The position numbers were made by a program, and so were the translations under genes. From Campylobacteraceae bacterium (GTDB taxonomy: Bacteria > Campylobacterota > Campylobacteria > Campylobacterales > Sulfurovaceae): 52,405 bases of DNA. Positions within the stretch are counted from its first letter, which is position 1. The number at the start of each line of letters is the position of its first letter. Below the pieces are notes generated by a model, which was not told the DNA's origin, searched no databases, and saw only the letters and a program-made list of their open reading frames with translations. Positions 15,689 through 24,670 of this stretch are shown here, one piece after another. The stretch is from assembly GCA_027038295.1 (NCBI GenBank), contig JALVXD010000082.1, positions 1 through 52,405 of the forward strand, given 5' to 3'.

Positions 15689-17557
15689 ATGAGTAAAACG
15701 AAAGAACAGTGTTTATCTATAATAGAAGAAAAATTTCTAAATTTAGAAACCGATTTATCATCTAAACTCTTAATTGTTGAAAAGACTATAAAAGAGATAA
15801 GTGGTGCTGAATATGGGTTTATATATCTATATAATGAAGAAAATAATCAATTAAAGTTTTTAATTGAAGGAAAAGAGTTGGATATTCCAATCGCATCTAG
15901 TATTGCAGAAGAGGTTCTTCTGACAAAAAAAGGTTTTTTTGATAATTATACGGTTAGTCATAAGAGATATAATCAAAAAGTTGATAATCCTTTAAATATA
16001 AAAATAAAGTCACTTTTGTTGGTTCCTATATTTGATAAAGAGAGAGAATGTGTTATCGGTTTAATCTCGGCGATGAATAGTGTTAATCATATTCAAAATT
16101 TCAAACGTTATGATATCCGTTGTTTGGGGTTTCTAAATTCAGAACTAAGAGAGATAATCAAACTTTTTCAGAAGGGAAATAGCGTCTATGAAAATAAACA
16201 GACCCCTTTAAAAGAGAGTAAAAAATCTCTTCCTCATGAAACAAAAAATCATGAAACAAAAAAAACTGAAAATAAGAAAACAGAGGTAGAAAAATTATTA
16301 TTAAAGTTGTCAGCACAAGAGGAAAAGATTAAAGAGTTAGAACAGCAATTACTGTTAAAGAAAGAGAATGTAAGTGATGATGTCTTGGTTATAGATGAAG
16401 CGTTATATCAAGAGACAAATAAGAGTACTAAACTAAAAGATATCTTAGAATTCTTAACCAATGAAGTAACCTATTTAGCACATGAAGAGCATAAAATATA
16501 CCTTTTTTTAGAAATAATTAAAAACTCTTTACATAATAAAGAACAATTAAATTTTATAAACCATATGCTTGATAAATCAAAGTTGGTTCATAAATTGGCA
16601 AATGATTTATATAATCGTGAAAAAATGCCTATGCTTTATGAGGAGTTTGATATATATCAACTTATATCTAGTATAACGAATCTATTTGCTTCACCGTATA
16701 AAGAAGAGAATATAACTTTTAATGTTTTTATTAATCCTCACATACCTAGACTATTGTATTCAGATATGATGAAACTTAAAAGTCTTATAACGCATTTACT
16801 CAATAATGTATACGGATTGGTTAACAGTGGAGGAGTTATTGAACTCTCTATTGATTATATTCAAGAGAAAGAATTTTTAAATATTGAGGTTAAGGCTATT
16901 AGATGTACTTCTGGAAAAGATATTAAAAAACTATTTCAAAGTAATCCAATTAGCAGTTATAGCTTGACAAGTGTAGATAGTGGTTTAGGTTTAAGTGTTA
17001 GTAGCAATCTTATAAATATACTAAATGGAAAATTAAAACTATCAACATTTGGAGATGATGAACATTCATTTTGTGTAACTGTTCCAGTTAAGATGGTAAA
17101 AGAGGTAAATAAAAAAGATTTTTCATCTAAAAAAAAGATAAAAATCGCCATCTTAATGGATAAGGAAAATAAACATGCTGCTCAAAATTTAATTCGCTAC
17201 TGCCAAAGTATGGGAATTAAAGAGCGTGATATCATAGTTTTTAGTGATTATAAAAAAATGAGTAATATGAAGTTTTCCCATCTATTTTGTTTTGAAAATA
17301 TGTTATCTAAAGTAATGAATTCTAGCAATTGTTCTTGCTTAATTATTTTAAAATATACAACATCTAAAATTCAAAAAGATTCTTTTGATAATAAAAAAAT
17401 TTATGATTTTTATATAAATAGTTATTATGGACAAGAACTTCAAGAACTTTTTTTCCCAGATACCATATCTGAAAAAGTTTTAGGAAAAACATTATTAATT
17501 GAAGATTCTTTTCTTAAGAAATTCAATAAGATTGTTAATAAATTAAAGTTATCTTAG
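15689..17557 (+). CDS. GAF-domain sensor with degenerate histidine-kinase and receiver-like regions
   Basis: This 622-residue cytoplasmic protein starts with a GAF domain (about 20-165: GFIYLYNEENNQLKF, SLLLVPIFDKERECVIGLISAMN). A charged linker with a coiled coil (about 170-230) and a DHp/HATPase-like region (about 245-480) follow. The H-box region reads FLTNEVTYLAHEEH with no His at the expected phospho-acceptor place. The N-box is weak (LLNNVYGLV) and the DxGxG loop is not recognisable, but GLGLSVSSNLINILNG survives. The last ~140 residues begin like a receiver (KIKIAILMDKENKHAAQNLIRY) but lack a clear Asp-Lys set. It is probably a pseudokinase or scaffold and not an autophosphorylating kinase. 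The gene stands alone and converges on the next gene. Confidence 0.72.
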   Translation: MSKTKEQCLSIIEEKFLNLETDLSSKLLIVEKTIKEISGAEYGFIYLYNEENNQLKFLIEGKELDIPIASSIAEEVLLTKKGFFDNYTVSHKRYNQKVDNPLNIKIKSLLLVPIFDKERECVIGLISAMNSVNHIQNFKRYDIRCLGFLNSELREIIKLFQKGNSVYENKQTPLKESKKSLPHETKNHETKKTENKKTEVEKLLLKLSAQEEKIKELEQQLLLKKENVSDDVLVIDEALYQETNKSTKLKDILEFLTNEVTYLAHEEHKIYLFLEIIKNSLHNKEQLNFINHMLDKSKLVHKLANDLYNREKMPMLYEEFDIYQLISSITNLFASPYKEENITFNVFINPHIPRLLYSDMMKLKSLITHLLNNVYGLVNSGGVIELSIDYIQEKEFLNIEVKAIRCTSGKDIKKLFQSNPISSYSLTSVDSGLGLSVSSNLINILNGKLKLSTFGDDEHSFCVTVPVKMVKEVNKKDFSSKKKIKIAILMDKENKHAAQNLIRYCQSMGIKERDIIVFSDYKKMSNMKFSHLFCFENMLSKVMNSSNCSCLIILKYTTSKIQKDSFDNKKIYDFYINSYYGQELQELFFPDTISEKVLGKTLLIEDSFLKKFNKIVNKLKLS

Positions 17558-17566
17558 TCTTTATTA

Positions 17567-17941
17567 CTATTTTCGATTAAATCTTATAGCACTTTTTAAT
17601 ATTGCTAAAAGGGATATGGCTGCTATAAGTTCATAACCAATAGTCCATGCTAAAAGAAAGGAGTTCATATCAGTTTTTCTATAAGTTTCTATATTGGCTT
17701 GTGCAATAATTAAAAAGATAAATGTAATGCCTATAATGTAGGGAAGAAGGGCAAATATACTTAACCCAACTACATTATTAACACTCTCTGGCAACTCTAC
17801 AGATTGGTCTAAAAATGTTTGAGATGTTTCATTGTTATTGTTTTTTAGAAAAATTTTTCTTCGTTCTTTACTTTGGTTGTCTTCTAAAGTTCTTTTTATT
17901 GTATTTCTATATGGGTCGGTTGAGTCAGTTATAGTAGGCAT
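17567..17941 (-). CDS. Small two-TM membrane protein, unknown
   Basis: I do not recognise this 124-residue protein. It has a polar, charged N-terminal half with many Thr, Asn and Lys (to about residue 55). Two membrane helices follow (VVGLSIFALLPYIIGITFIFLIIAQ and FLLAWTIGYELIAAISLLAIL) and the end is short and basic (RFNRK). It lies 9 bases from the end of the convergent GAF gene. A GGAGC sequence precedes the ATG on the minus strand, supporting translation. Nothing in it points to a function. Confidence 0.6.
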   Translation of the reverse strand: MPTITDSTDPYRNTIKRTLEDNQSKERRKIFLKNNNNETSQTFLDQSVELPESVNNVVGLSIFALLPYIIGITFIFLIIAQANIETYRKTDMNSFLLAWTIGYELIAAISLLAILKSAIRFNRK

Positions 17942-18071
17942 AAAAAGCTCCTTTACATTAATCTAATGTTAAAAATATATTATACTTAGTTAATATAAAA
18001 TTTTAGAAAGAAATTAAACTATAACTCTTAATTGGATAAAATTCACCATATTATTTATTAGGCTTTAACTT

Positions 18072-20756
18072 TTGAAAACATTAACAATTATTGACACTTT
18101 TGGCTTCTTCTTCCGTTCATACTTTGCCCTTCCTCCTCTTAAAAACTCAGATGGCTTTCCCACGGGTCTGCTAACTGGTTTTGTAAATTTAGTAGACTCT
18201 CTGCATCGTGACCATAACACCGACTACATAGTTTTCGCATTGGACTCTAAAGGAAAGACTTTTCGTTCAGAGATTTACCCTGAATATAAAGAGAACCGTG
18301 ATGCTCCACCTGAAGACCTTGTTAAGCAACTTCCTATTGCCATTGAGTGGATACGAGAGATGGGCTTTGCCCACTTGGCGAAAGAAGGATATGAGGCAGA
18401 TGATATTATTGCTACTTTAGCAAAGTATGGAAAAGAGCAGGGCTTAAACGTACGCATTGTCTCTCATGACAAAGATTTGTACCAAATGATAGAAGATGGT
18501 AAAGTAGTCATGTACGACTCTCTAAAACGAAAAGAGATAACAGCCAAAGAGTGTTTTGAAAAGTTTGGAGTTTACCCTAAAGATTTTATAAACTATCAAG
18601 CCATTGTGGGTGATGCTTCCGATAATGTTCCAGGAGTTAAAGGCATTGGTAAAGTAGGGGCGAGTAAGCTTATAAACAAGTACGGTACATTAGAAGCCAT
18701 ATATGAAGATATAGAAAATGCAGGAACAGCCAATATTCAAAAAAAACTTTTAGAGTCTAAAGAGAGTGCCTTTATGTCCAGAGAACTCGTCACCATGGAT
18801 CAAAATGTTTTTAAAGATTTTGACCTAGAGAGTTTTACTTTTGAGGACAAAAACTATTTGACCTGTCTCTTAGATGAGTTTGAACATTATGAGATGCGTA
18901 GAGCCATAGAAAAAGCAAAAGTAGGGGTTGATTTATCTGATATGCCTGAAGATGAAGAAGAGGATGAGATGGCTTTTGAAGCCATTACCCTTGATACCAA
19001 AGAAAAACTCTTTTCTGTAGTAGATAAAATAGATGAAAATACTCTTGTAGCTTTTGATACAGAGACCACAGGACTCGACACTAAAAAAGACAAAATGGTA
19101 GGTTTCTCATTTGCTACCGATGAAATAAAAGCCTACTATGTACCTATAACTCACGCCTACTTAGGGGTGACGGACCAAGTTAGTATAGATGATGCTATAG
19201 AAGCGATAAAAAATATATTAAAAGCCAAAGTAATAGGACAAAATTTAAAGTTTGACCTCTCATTGCTTTATAAGCAGTATGAAGTAGAAGAGATGGTACC
19301 TTTTGCAGATACCATGTTAATGGCATGGCTCTTAAACCCAGGCACTAAAGTAGGGCTTGATGCTTTGGCAAAAAAGTTTTTTAGATATGAAATGAAACCC
19401 TTTAAAGAGATGGTTAAAAAAGGTGAAAACTTTTCTAATGTAGATATAGAAGCAGCAACCTTTTATGCAGCAGAAGATGCTTGGATGACATTTATGCTTT
19501 ATGGTGCATTAGACAAAGCAATGGATTTAGCCTCTATATCACACCTTAAAGATGAAGCAAAAACTGTAGAATATCCGTTTATAAATACATTGATACACAT
19601 GGAAAAAAGAGGGATTAAACTTGATATTGAAAAACTTAAAACCTTACAAGAGAAGCTAAGTAGTAGAATTAATGAATTGACAAAAGAGATTTATGCTTTA
19701 TGTGACTCAGAGTTTAATATTAAGTCTACACAGCAGTTAGGTGTTGTATTGTTTCAGCACTTGGGTCTAAAGGGTGGAAAAAAGACAAAAACAGGTTACA
19801 GCACCAACGAAGCAGTACTTAGTTCTTTAAAAGATGAACATGAGGTAATTCCTAAAATTTTAGAATATCGTACCACTCAAAAACTACTCTCTACCTATGC
19901 TGAACCACTTCTCAAACTAGCTAAACAAGATGAAGAAAACCGAGTTTATACCTCCTTTCTACAAACAGGAACAGCAACGGGAAGATTGAGTTCAAGAGAC
20001 CCTAACTTACAAAATATTCCTGTACGTTCAGAGTTGGGTCGTTCGGTACGTGAGGTTTTTATAGCCAAAGAGGGCTACAAACTTCTAAGCATTGACTACT
20101 CGCAAATAGAGCTTCGACTGTTAGCCCACTTTTCTAAAGATGCCTCGTTAATAGAAGCCTTTAACAACGGTTTAGACATTCACATGGCAACAGCCATTAA
20201 ACTCTTTGGTGAAGAGGAGGCAGCAGCTAAAAGAAGCCATGCAAAGTCTGTAAACTTTGGTATTTTATATGGAATGGGACAGAAGAAACTCTCTGTTGAG
20301 TTAGGTATTAGTACTAAAGAGGCAAAAGAGATTATCGTGAGCTATTTTGAAGCGTTTCCTACCATTAAAAGCTTTTTAGAAAAGATTCAAGATGATGTCA
20401 AAAACATAGGTTATGTAGAGACCATTTTAGGGCGTAGAAGAATGTTTGACTATGAAAATGCCACAGGAATGCAAAAAGCAGCTTTTATGCGTGAGTCGAT
20501 TAATGCAGTTTTTCAAGGGAGTGCAGCTGATTTAATAAAGCTTTCAATGTTAGAGATAGAGAGCTTTATAAAAGAGGAAAGTATTGAGGCAGCAATGCTC
20601 TTGCAAATTCACGATGAATTAATATTTGAAGTCAAAGAAGAGATAATCGAAGAGGCAGGAGAGAAGTTTAAGCACATCATGAAAAACATCATGAAGTTAG
20701 ATGTTCCTTTAGAGTGTTCTGTAAGTATTGGTGATAGTTGGGGAGAGTTAAAATAA
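18072..20756 (+). CDS. polA: DNA polymerase I with 5' nuclease and proofreading domains
   Basis: The 894-residue enzyme fills gaps and removes RNA primers. The N-terminal 5'-nuclease domain (about 1-290) is complete, with YEADDIIATLAKYG, VVGDASDNVPGVKGIGKVGASKL. The 3'-5' exonuclease domain keeps its acidic residues: DTETTG, GQNLKFD and the YAAED motif, so proofreading should be active, unlike in Taq-type enzymes. The polymerase domain has TGRLSSRDPNLQNIP, LLSIDYSQIELR, KSVNFGILYGMG and LQIHDELIFEV. Translation starts at TTG (18072, MKTLTIIDTFGFFFRSYFALPP), about 9 bases after TTAGG; no in-frame ATG fits the conserved N-terminus. Confidence 0.96.
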   Translation: MKTLTIIDTFGFFFRSYFALPPLKNSDGFPTGLLTGFVNLVDSLHRDHNTDYIVFALDSKGKTFRSEIYPEYKENRDAPPEDLVKQLPIAIEWIREMGFAHLAKEGYEADDIIATLAKYGKEQGLNVRIVSHDKDLYQMIEDGKVVMYDSLKRKEITAKECFEKFGVYPKDFINYQAIVGDASDNVPGVKGIGKVGASKLINKYGTLEAIYEDIENAGTANIQKKLLESKESAFMSRELVTMDQNVFKDFDLESFTFEDKNYLTCLLDEFEHYEMRRAIEKAKVGVDLSDMPEDEEEDEMAFEAITLDTKEKLFSVVDKIDENTLVAFDTETTGLDTKKDKMVGFSFATDEIKAYYVPITHAYLGVTDQVSIDDAIEAIKNILKAKVIGQNLKFDLSLLYKQYEVEEMVPFADTMLMAWLLNPGTKVGLDALAKKFFRYEMKPFKEMVKKGENFSNVDIEAATFYAAEDAWMTFMLYGALDKAMDLASISHLKDEAKTVEYPFINTLIHMEKRGIKLDIEKLKTLQEKLSSRINELTKEIYALCDSEFNIKSTQQLGVVLFQHLGLKGGKKTKTGYSTNEAVLSSLKDEHEVIPKILEYRTTQKLLSTYAEPLLKLAKQDEENRVYTSFLQTGTATGRLSSRDPNLQNIPVRSELGRSVREVFIAKEGYKLLSIDYSQIELRLLAHFSKDASLIEAFNNGLDIHMATAIKLFGEEEAAAKRSHAKSVNFGILYGMGQKKLSVELGISTKEAKEIIVSYFEAFPTIKSFLEKIQDDVKNIGYVETILGRRRMFDYENATGMQKAAFMRESINAVFQGSAADLIKLSMLEIESFIKEESIEAAMLLQIHDELIFEVKEEIIEEAGEKFKHIMKNIMKLDVPLECSVSIGDSWGELK

Positions 20757-20835
20757 GCTTCTTTATATTAATAAATTCTAAAATCTATAATTATTAGATT
20801 ATCTAAGTCGGAGTAAATTAAGTTTAATATAGAAT

Positions 20836-20862
20836 AAAAAACAAAAAACAAAAAACAAAAAA
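20836..20862 (+). repeat. Tandem heptamer repeat (AAAAAAC)3 + AAAAAA
   Basis: Three exact 7-base units AAAAAAC followed by six further A bases fill 27 bases, ending 21 bases before a glycosyltransferase start codon. Short tandem repeats in such a place can change copy number by slipped replication. Whether this one varies cannot be told from a single sequence. Confidence 0.8.
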
Positions 20863-20883
20863 TACTAAATTAGGATTACTTTA

Positions 20884-21813
20884 ATGAAAAAAATAACTAT
20901 CGGAATTATCACCTATATGCGACCCGTAGGTTTAGAAAGAATACTAAATTCATTTAAACCACTATCTTTAAATAACATTGACTTGTCCATTATTGTTGTT
21001 GACAATGATGCTACGGGAGAGAATCAAAAAGTAATAGATAAACTTAAAAAAGAAGATTATCCATATAAACTGGATATGTTTGTAGAGAGAACAAGAGGAA
21101 TAATTGCAGCACGAAATTGTACTGTAAGAGAATTTCTTAAAACAGATTCGGAAAGTTTACTCTTTATAGATGATGATGAGTGGCCTGTACATAACAATTG
21201 GGTTGAGAAATTGGTTGAAGTCCAAGTAGAGTATGATTGTGATGTTGTATATTCACATGTCGATATTATTCCAGAAACAGATGAAATATCATGGGTTAAA
21301 ACAGCTTATACCATTGAATATGGAGATACCATTATGCCTACAAAACAATTTTACACCAATAATTTATTTATTAAACGACATGTCTATGAAGAGTTAAATC
21401 CACCTTTTGATAAACGTTTTGCAATGACAGGGTCAGACGATGTACACTTTTGCCTTCGGGTAAATAATGCTGGATATAAAGCATATTATACACCAGAAGC
21501 CCCTGTTGCTGAGTTGTTTCCTCTAACTAGGGCATCACTTAAATGGTTTTTCCTTAGAGGTTATAGATCAGGAGAGGGATCAACAAAGTCACATATATAC
21601 GAAAGTAAGGGTCTTGCTTCTTTGTCTGGATATATACTTTATAAATTTGTTGGTCGATTTGTTCGTGCCATTGAAATGTTTGCTAAATCATTGTTTACAT
21701 TAGATAAGGGCTACTTTGCTAGAGGATGCACCTATGTGGGTGCTACAATAGGAACTGTTGCTGGAATCTTTGGATGGGAATATAACGAATATACTACAAC
21801 ACATGGTAAGTAA
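20884..21813 (+). CDS. Family 2 glycosyltransferase
   Basis: The 309-residue protein has the GT-A fold of family 2: ITIGIITYMRPVGLERIL at the start, VVDNDATG for nucleotide binding and LFIDDDEWP as the DxD-like metal site. SDDVHFCLRVNNAGYKAYYTPEA covers the acceptor/catalytic region. A C-terminal hydrophobic or amphipathic portion may bind the membrane. It probably builds a surface polysaccharide, lipooligosaccharide or protein glycan; the sugar cannot be read. AGGA (20872-20875) is the ribosome site, 8 bases before the ATG. A heptamer repeat just upstream could alter expression. It follows polA but by 127 AT-rich bases. Confidence 0.88.
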   Translation: MKKITIGIITYMRPVGLERILNSFKPLSLNNIDLSIIVVDNDATGENQKVIDKLKKEDYPYKLDMFVERTRGIIAARNCTVREFLKTDSESLLFIDDDEWPVHNNWVEKLVEVQVEYDCDVVYSHVDIIPETDEISWVKTAYTIEYGDTIMPTKQFYTNNLFIKRHVYEELNPPFDKRFAMTGSDDVHFCLRVNNAGYKAYYTPEAPVAELFPLTRASLKWFFLRGYRSGEGSTKSHIYESKGLASLSGYILYKFVGRFVRAIEMFAKSLFTLDKGYFARGCTYVGATIGTVAGIFGWEYNEYTTTHGK

Positions 21814-21838
21814 AGATATATAATAATTTTATTATCTA

Positions 21839-21871
21839 AATCTATAGTTAAATCTGTTTTAACTATAGATT
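21839..21871. terminator. Long hairpin, probable bidirectional terminator
   Basis: AATCTATAGTTAAA (21839-21852) pairs perfectly over 14 bases with TTTAACTATAGATT (21858-21871) around a 5-base loop. It lies in the 70-base gap between two convergent glycosyltransferase genes. T-rich sequence follows on both strands but is not a clean tract. Confidence 0.6.
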
Positions 21872-21883
21872 GTTTCTGAAAAT

Positions 21884-22759
21884 TTATTGTGCTTTTTTAT
21901 TCAAACTCTCTTTCATCCAATCTCTTAAATACCCTACAATTCGTCTACCATTACCTATCACTAAACATCGAAGTAAATATTTTTTAGGTGCATTTTTTAT
22001 GATAAAAATTGTAAACCATTTTAAGTTACCTTCTCCTTTAAAACCAAATAAGTGTAAATAGTAGTTTTTTAAACTTTTCTCTGCTCTAATACTTACTCCA
22101 CCACTCTCTTCAGGGTACTCTTTAATTCTTGCATCATAGTTACAGTATATTTTGTATCCAAAATTTGTTGCTCTAAGAGAAAAGTCATCATCTGCTACAG
22201 TTTGAGGAAAGTTTTTTTCATCGTAAAAACCTATATCACTAAATACTTTTATCGGAATGAGTAGTCCTCTACCTGGAAATGTATTTACTTCATGTAGTCC
22301 AGTATACTCTTTTTCAAAAGGCTCTTTAACTAAGTTATTAAAAGCACATTTTTTCCAATCTAGTGGCTTTCCACCATAGAGAGGCTTTCCACTATGTGCA
22401 TCAACAGTAAATGCACCAAATAATGCATCAGGGTGTTCTTTTGCAGATATAAGCATCTGTTCTATATAATCTTCATGTGGAAGGGTGTCATCATTTAAGG
22501 TCATGATATATGTTATGTCATCTTGTTCTAATGCATATTTAATGCCAATATTAGTAGCAGCTGTCCACCATAAATCACCTTTTTCTCTTAATAAAATTAC
22601 TTCTGGAAACTCTTCTTCTATCATCTCAGCTGTACCATCAGTACATCCATCATCAATTATAATTGTTTTAAAATCTTTAACAGTTTGTTTGCTAAGAGCT
22701 TTTAGGTAGTTTTGTGTGAAATCTTTTCTATTGTAGACAGGTGTTATGATGTATATCAT
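21884..22759 (-). CDS. Family 2 glycosyltransferase, rhamnosyltransferase-like
   Basis: This 291-residue protein is a second family 2 glycosyltransferase, of a different branch from the convergent one. It opens with IYIITPVYNRKDFTQNYLKAL, has IIIDDGCTDGTAEMI for the nucleotide and GDLWWTAATNIGI. MTLNDDTLPHEDYI holds the metal site, and FPQTVADDDFSLRATNFGYKIYC is the catalytic part. The GDLWWTAATN stretch is common in rhamnosyl- and related transferases. A basic C-terminal region (NAPKKYLLRCLV) may lie on the membrane. AAGGAA precedes the ATG. The pair suggests a surface-glycan locus of only two genes, not a full cluster. Confidence 0.86.
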   Translation of the reverse strand: MIYIITPVYNRKDFTQNYLKALSKQTVKDFKTIIIDDGCTDGTAEMIEEEFPEVILLREKGDLWWTAATNIGIKYALEQDDITYIMTLNDDTLPHEDYIEQMLISAKEHPDALFGAFTVDAHSGKPLYGGKPLDWKKCAFNNLVKEPFEKEYTGLHEVNTFPGRGLLIPIKVFSDIGFYDEKNFPQTVADDDFSLRATNFGYKIYCNYDARIKEYPEESGGVSIRAEKSLKNYYLHLFGFKGEGNLKWFTIFIIKNAPKKYLLRCLVIGNGRRIVGYLRDWMKESLNKKAQ

Positions 22760-22887
22760 TTGCTATTTCCTTGCATATATATATTATGAATTTTGAATAG
22801 AAGTTTATCATATTCTTGTTCAAGTCTACTTTATTGTTGCTTCAAAAAGTAATTTAATATAACAATTTTAAACTATTGATTAAGAAA

Positions 22888-22912
22888 AAAAGGTGCTAGA
22901 ATAACACCTTTT
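22888..22912 (-). terminator. Rho-independent terminator of the CoA-binding protein gene
   Basis: On the minus strand AAAAGGTG pairs with CACCTTTT around a 9-base loop, followed by an unbroken run of T bases. It begins 2 bases after the stop codon of the CoA-binding protein gene, a standard arrangement. Confidence 0.72.
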
Positions 22913-22914
22913 GG

Positions 22915-23349
22915 TTAGTAAGAGAATATTGCTCTATGCTCAACCATAGCACAATAATTTTGAACAACATGAATTCCAGCCTCTTTAACTTTGTCAGCTG
23001 CATTGTTGTTAATGAGTTCCAGTTGTGTCCAGTAGGTTTTTACATCACCACGTGCTATAACTGCGTCGGCTATGGCATCTAAGGCTGCTGGTTTTCTAAA
23101 TACTACGACCATGTCAACAGGTACGTCTATTTCAGCCAAACTTCTATAAACTTTTTGACCTAAAATAGTCTCCTCTTTTGGGTAAACAGGTATCATGGTA
23201 TACCCAGCATCTCTTAGATACTCGGCAACATGATTACTTGCTTTTGTTGGATTGGGCGAACATCCTAAAATAGCAATTGTTTTTGCCTCTTCAAAATATT
23301 TTTTCATCTCATCATGATTTGAGTTAACTCTTGGTAATTCACATTCCAT
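22915..23349 (-). CDS. CoA-binding domain protein (YccU-type)
   Basis: The 144-residue protein is a single Rossmann-like CoA-binding domain. Key stretches are AILGCSPNPTKASNHVAEYLRDAGYTMIPVYP and ILGQKVYRSLAEI, then VDMVVVFRKP and VVQNYCAMVEH. It resembles the first domain of succinyl-CoA synthetase alpha without the ligase part. Its role in cells is not established; binding of CoA or acyl-CoA is expected. The Shine-Dalgarno AAAGGA precedes the ATG on the minus strand. It is divergent from the threonine dehydratase gene with a 52-base shared promoter region and has its own terminator. Confidence 0.86.
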   Translation of the reverse strand: MECELPRVNSNHDEMKKYFEEAKTIAILGCSPNPTKASNHVAEYLRDAGYTMIPVYPKEETILGQKVYRSLAEIDVPVDMVVVFRKPAALDAIADAVIARGDVKTYWTQLELINNNAADKVKEAGIHVVQNYCAMVEHRAIFSY

Positions 23350-23365
23350 ATTTAATCCTTTTGGT

Positions 23366-23371
23366 TATAAT
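23366..23371 (+). promoter_or_regulatory. -10 promoter of the threonine dehydratase gene
   Basis: TATAAT preceded by TTGGT lies 31 bases before the ATG region at 23402. AGGA at 23391-23394 is the ribosome site. Confidence 0.55.
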
Positions 23372-23401
23372 TCGATTTAATATACTATCTAGGAAAAATT
23401 A

Positions 23402-24613
23402 ATGTTAGATTTAAATTCTATAAAAAAAGCCCAAAAAAGATTGGATGGAGTGGTACATCATACTCCTTTTTCTTATGCTCCAATACTTTCAGAAATGAGT
23501 GGATATAAGGTTTATTTGAAAAAAGAGAACCTCCAAAGAACAGGTGCTTTTAAACTTCGTGGTGCGTTTAATAAGATAGCAACGCTTGTTGAAGAGGGAC
23601 AAAAAGGTGGAGTGGTAGCAGCATCTGCAGGCAATCATGCACAAGGTGTGGCTTTTTCTGCAAAACATTTTGGCATAGAAGCAACTATTGTAATGCCTGA
23701 CTCTACACCGTTAAATAAGATTCAAGGGGTAAAAGAGTTGGGGGCAAGGGTTATTCTTCATGGCTCTAACTATGATGAAGCGTATGCACATGCCATCACC
23801 TATGCTAAAGAGCAAAAGCAAGAGTTTGTTCACCCTTTTACGGATGATGAAGTAATGTCTGGTCAAGGAACAGTGGCTCTTGAGATGCTTGAAGTTCAAA
23901 ACGATTTAGATGCTATAGTTGTTCCTGTCGGTGGTGGTGGGCTTATTGCAGGTATGGGGGTGGCTGTTAATGCCATTAGTCCAAATACAAAAGTTATTGG
24001 TGTTGCTTCGGCAGGAGCTCCTGCCATGAAAGAGTCTTTTGATGAAAAAAATGCACATGGAACGAAAAGTGTCAAAACCATTGCCGATGGAATTGCCGTG
24101 CGTGATGCTTCTCCTATTACTTTGGAGCATATTCTTAAAGAGGTTGATGCTATAGAGTTGGTTTGTGAAGATGAGATAGCAGCAGCCATTCTGTTTTTAC
24201 TAGAGAAACAAAAACTTTTAGTTGAGGGTGCTGGTTCTGTAGGTGTGGCTGCTCTTTTACACGGTAAAATAGAGCTACCAAAAGGTTCTAAAGTAGGTGT
24301 AGTGCTTAGTGGTGGAAACATAGATGTAACCATGCTTTCACTTATTATAGAAAAAGGACTGGTAAAAAGTTCTCGGAAGATGAAACTTTCTGTTGTCCTT
24401 ATAGATAAACCAGGTTCATTAATGATGTTTACAGAGTTATTAACTGAGGCTGGAGCCAATATTGTTCAGATAGGTTATGATAGAACGTCAACTGACTTGG
24501 AGTTTGGTGATGCTGTTGTCTCTGTTAGCTTAGAAACCAAGGGTGTTGAGCATCAAGATGAAGTAAGAGAGCTGTTACGTAGTAAAGGGTTTAAGTTTAG
24601 TGAATTACACTAA
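23402..24613 (+). CDS. ilvA: Threonine dehydratase (threonine ammonia-lyase), PLP-dependent
   Basis: This enzyme turns threonine into 2-oxobutanoate and ammonia, the first step towards isoleucine. The 403-residue protein has the PLP lysine Lys51 in RTGAFKLRGAFNK, SAGNHAQGVAFSAK and the glycine loop VPVGGGGLIAGMG. A C-terminal ACT-like domain (about 330-403: KLSVVLIDKPGSLMMFTELL) suggests allosteric control. This single-ACT ~400-residue form differs from the ~510-residue two-ACT IlvA of E. coli. A biosynthetic role is assumed since no catabolic genes lie beside it, but a TdcB-type role is not excluded. Confidence 0.92.
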   Translation: MLDLNSIKKAQKRLDGVVHHTPFSYAPILSEMSGYKVYLKKENLQRTGAFKLRGAFNKIATLVEEGQKGGVVAASAGNHAQGVAFSAKHFGIEATIVMPDSTPLNKIQGVKELGARVILHGSNYDEAYAHAITYAKEQKQEFVHPFTDDEVMSGQGTVALEMLEVQNDLDAIVVPVGGGGLIAGMGVAVNAISPNTKVIGVASAGAPAMKESFDEKNAHGTKSVKTIADGIAVRDASPITLEHILKEVDAIELVCEDEIAAAILFLLEKQKLLVEGAGSVGVAALLHGKIELPKGSKVGVVLSGGNIDVTMLSLIIEKGLVKSSRKMKLSVVLIDKPGSLMMFTELLTEAGANIVQIGYDRTSTDLEFGDAVVSVSLETKGVEHQDEVRELLRSKGFKFSELH

Positions 24614-24625
24614 GCACCTTTTAGA

Positions 24626-24631
24626 TATAAT
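24626..24631 (+). promoter_or_regulatory. -10 promoter of valS
   Basis: TATAAT lies 45 bases before the valS ATG, in the 57-base gap after the threonine dehydratase gene, predicting a leader of about 33 bases. Confidence 0.55.
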
Positions 24632-24670
24632 CGCGACAATTTAAAAACTTCATAATATGGAACTACACAG

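Noticed and set aside
15925-15940. A7-GG-T7 run in the GAF gene as a possible slippage or terminator site
   Set aside because: Both runs are short, the frame is intact, and no T-tract terminator context or phase-variable gene class supports it.
20784-20802. AATCTA...TAGATT hairpin after polA
   Set aside because: A 6-bp AT-only stem without a T-tract is too weak to call a terminator.
22759-22915. Possible small gene or RNA in the 155-base gap before the glycosyltransferase
   Set aside because: No frame with a ribosome site and no structure apart from the terminator at 22888-22912 is seen.
23896-24459. A 187-codon open frame on the minus strand
   Set aside because: It lies wholly inside the threonine dehydratase gene, has a Ser/Thr-rich low-complexity product typical of antisense frames, and lacks a ribosome site.
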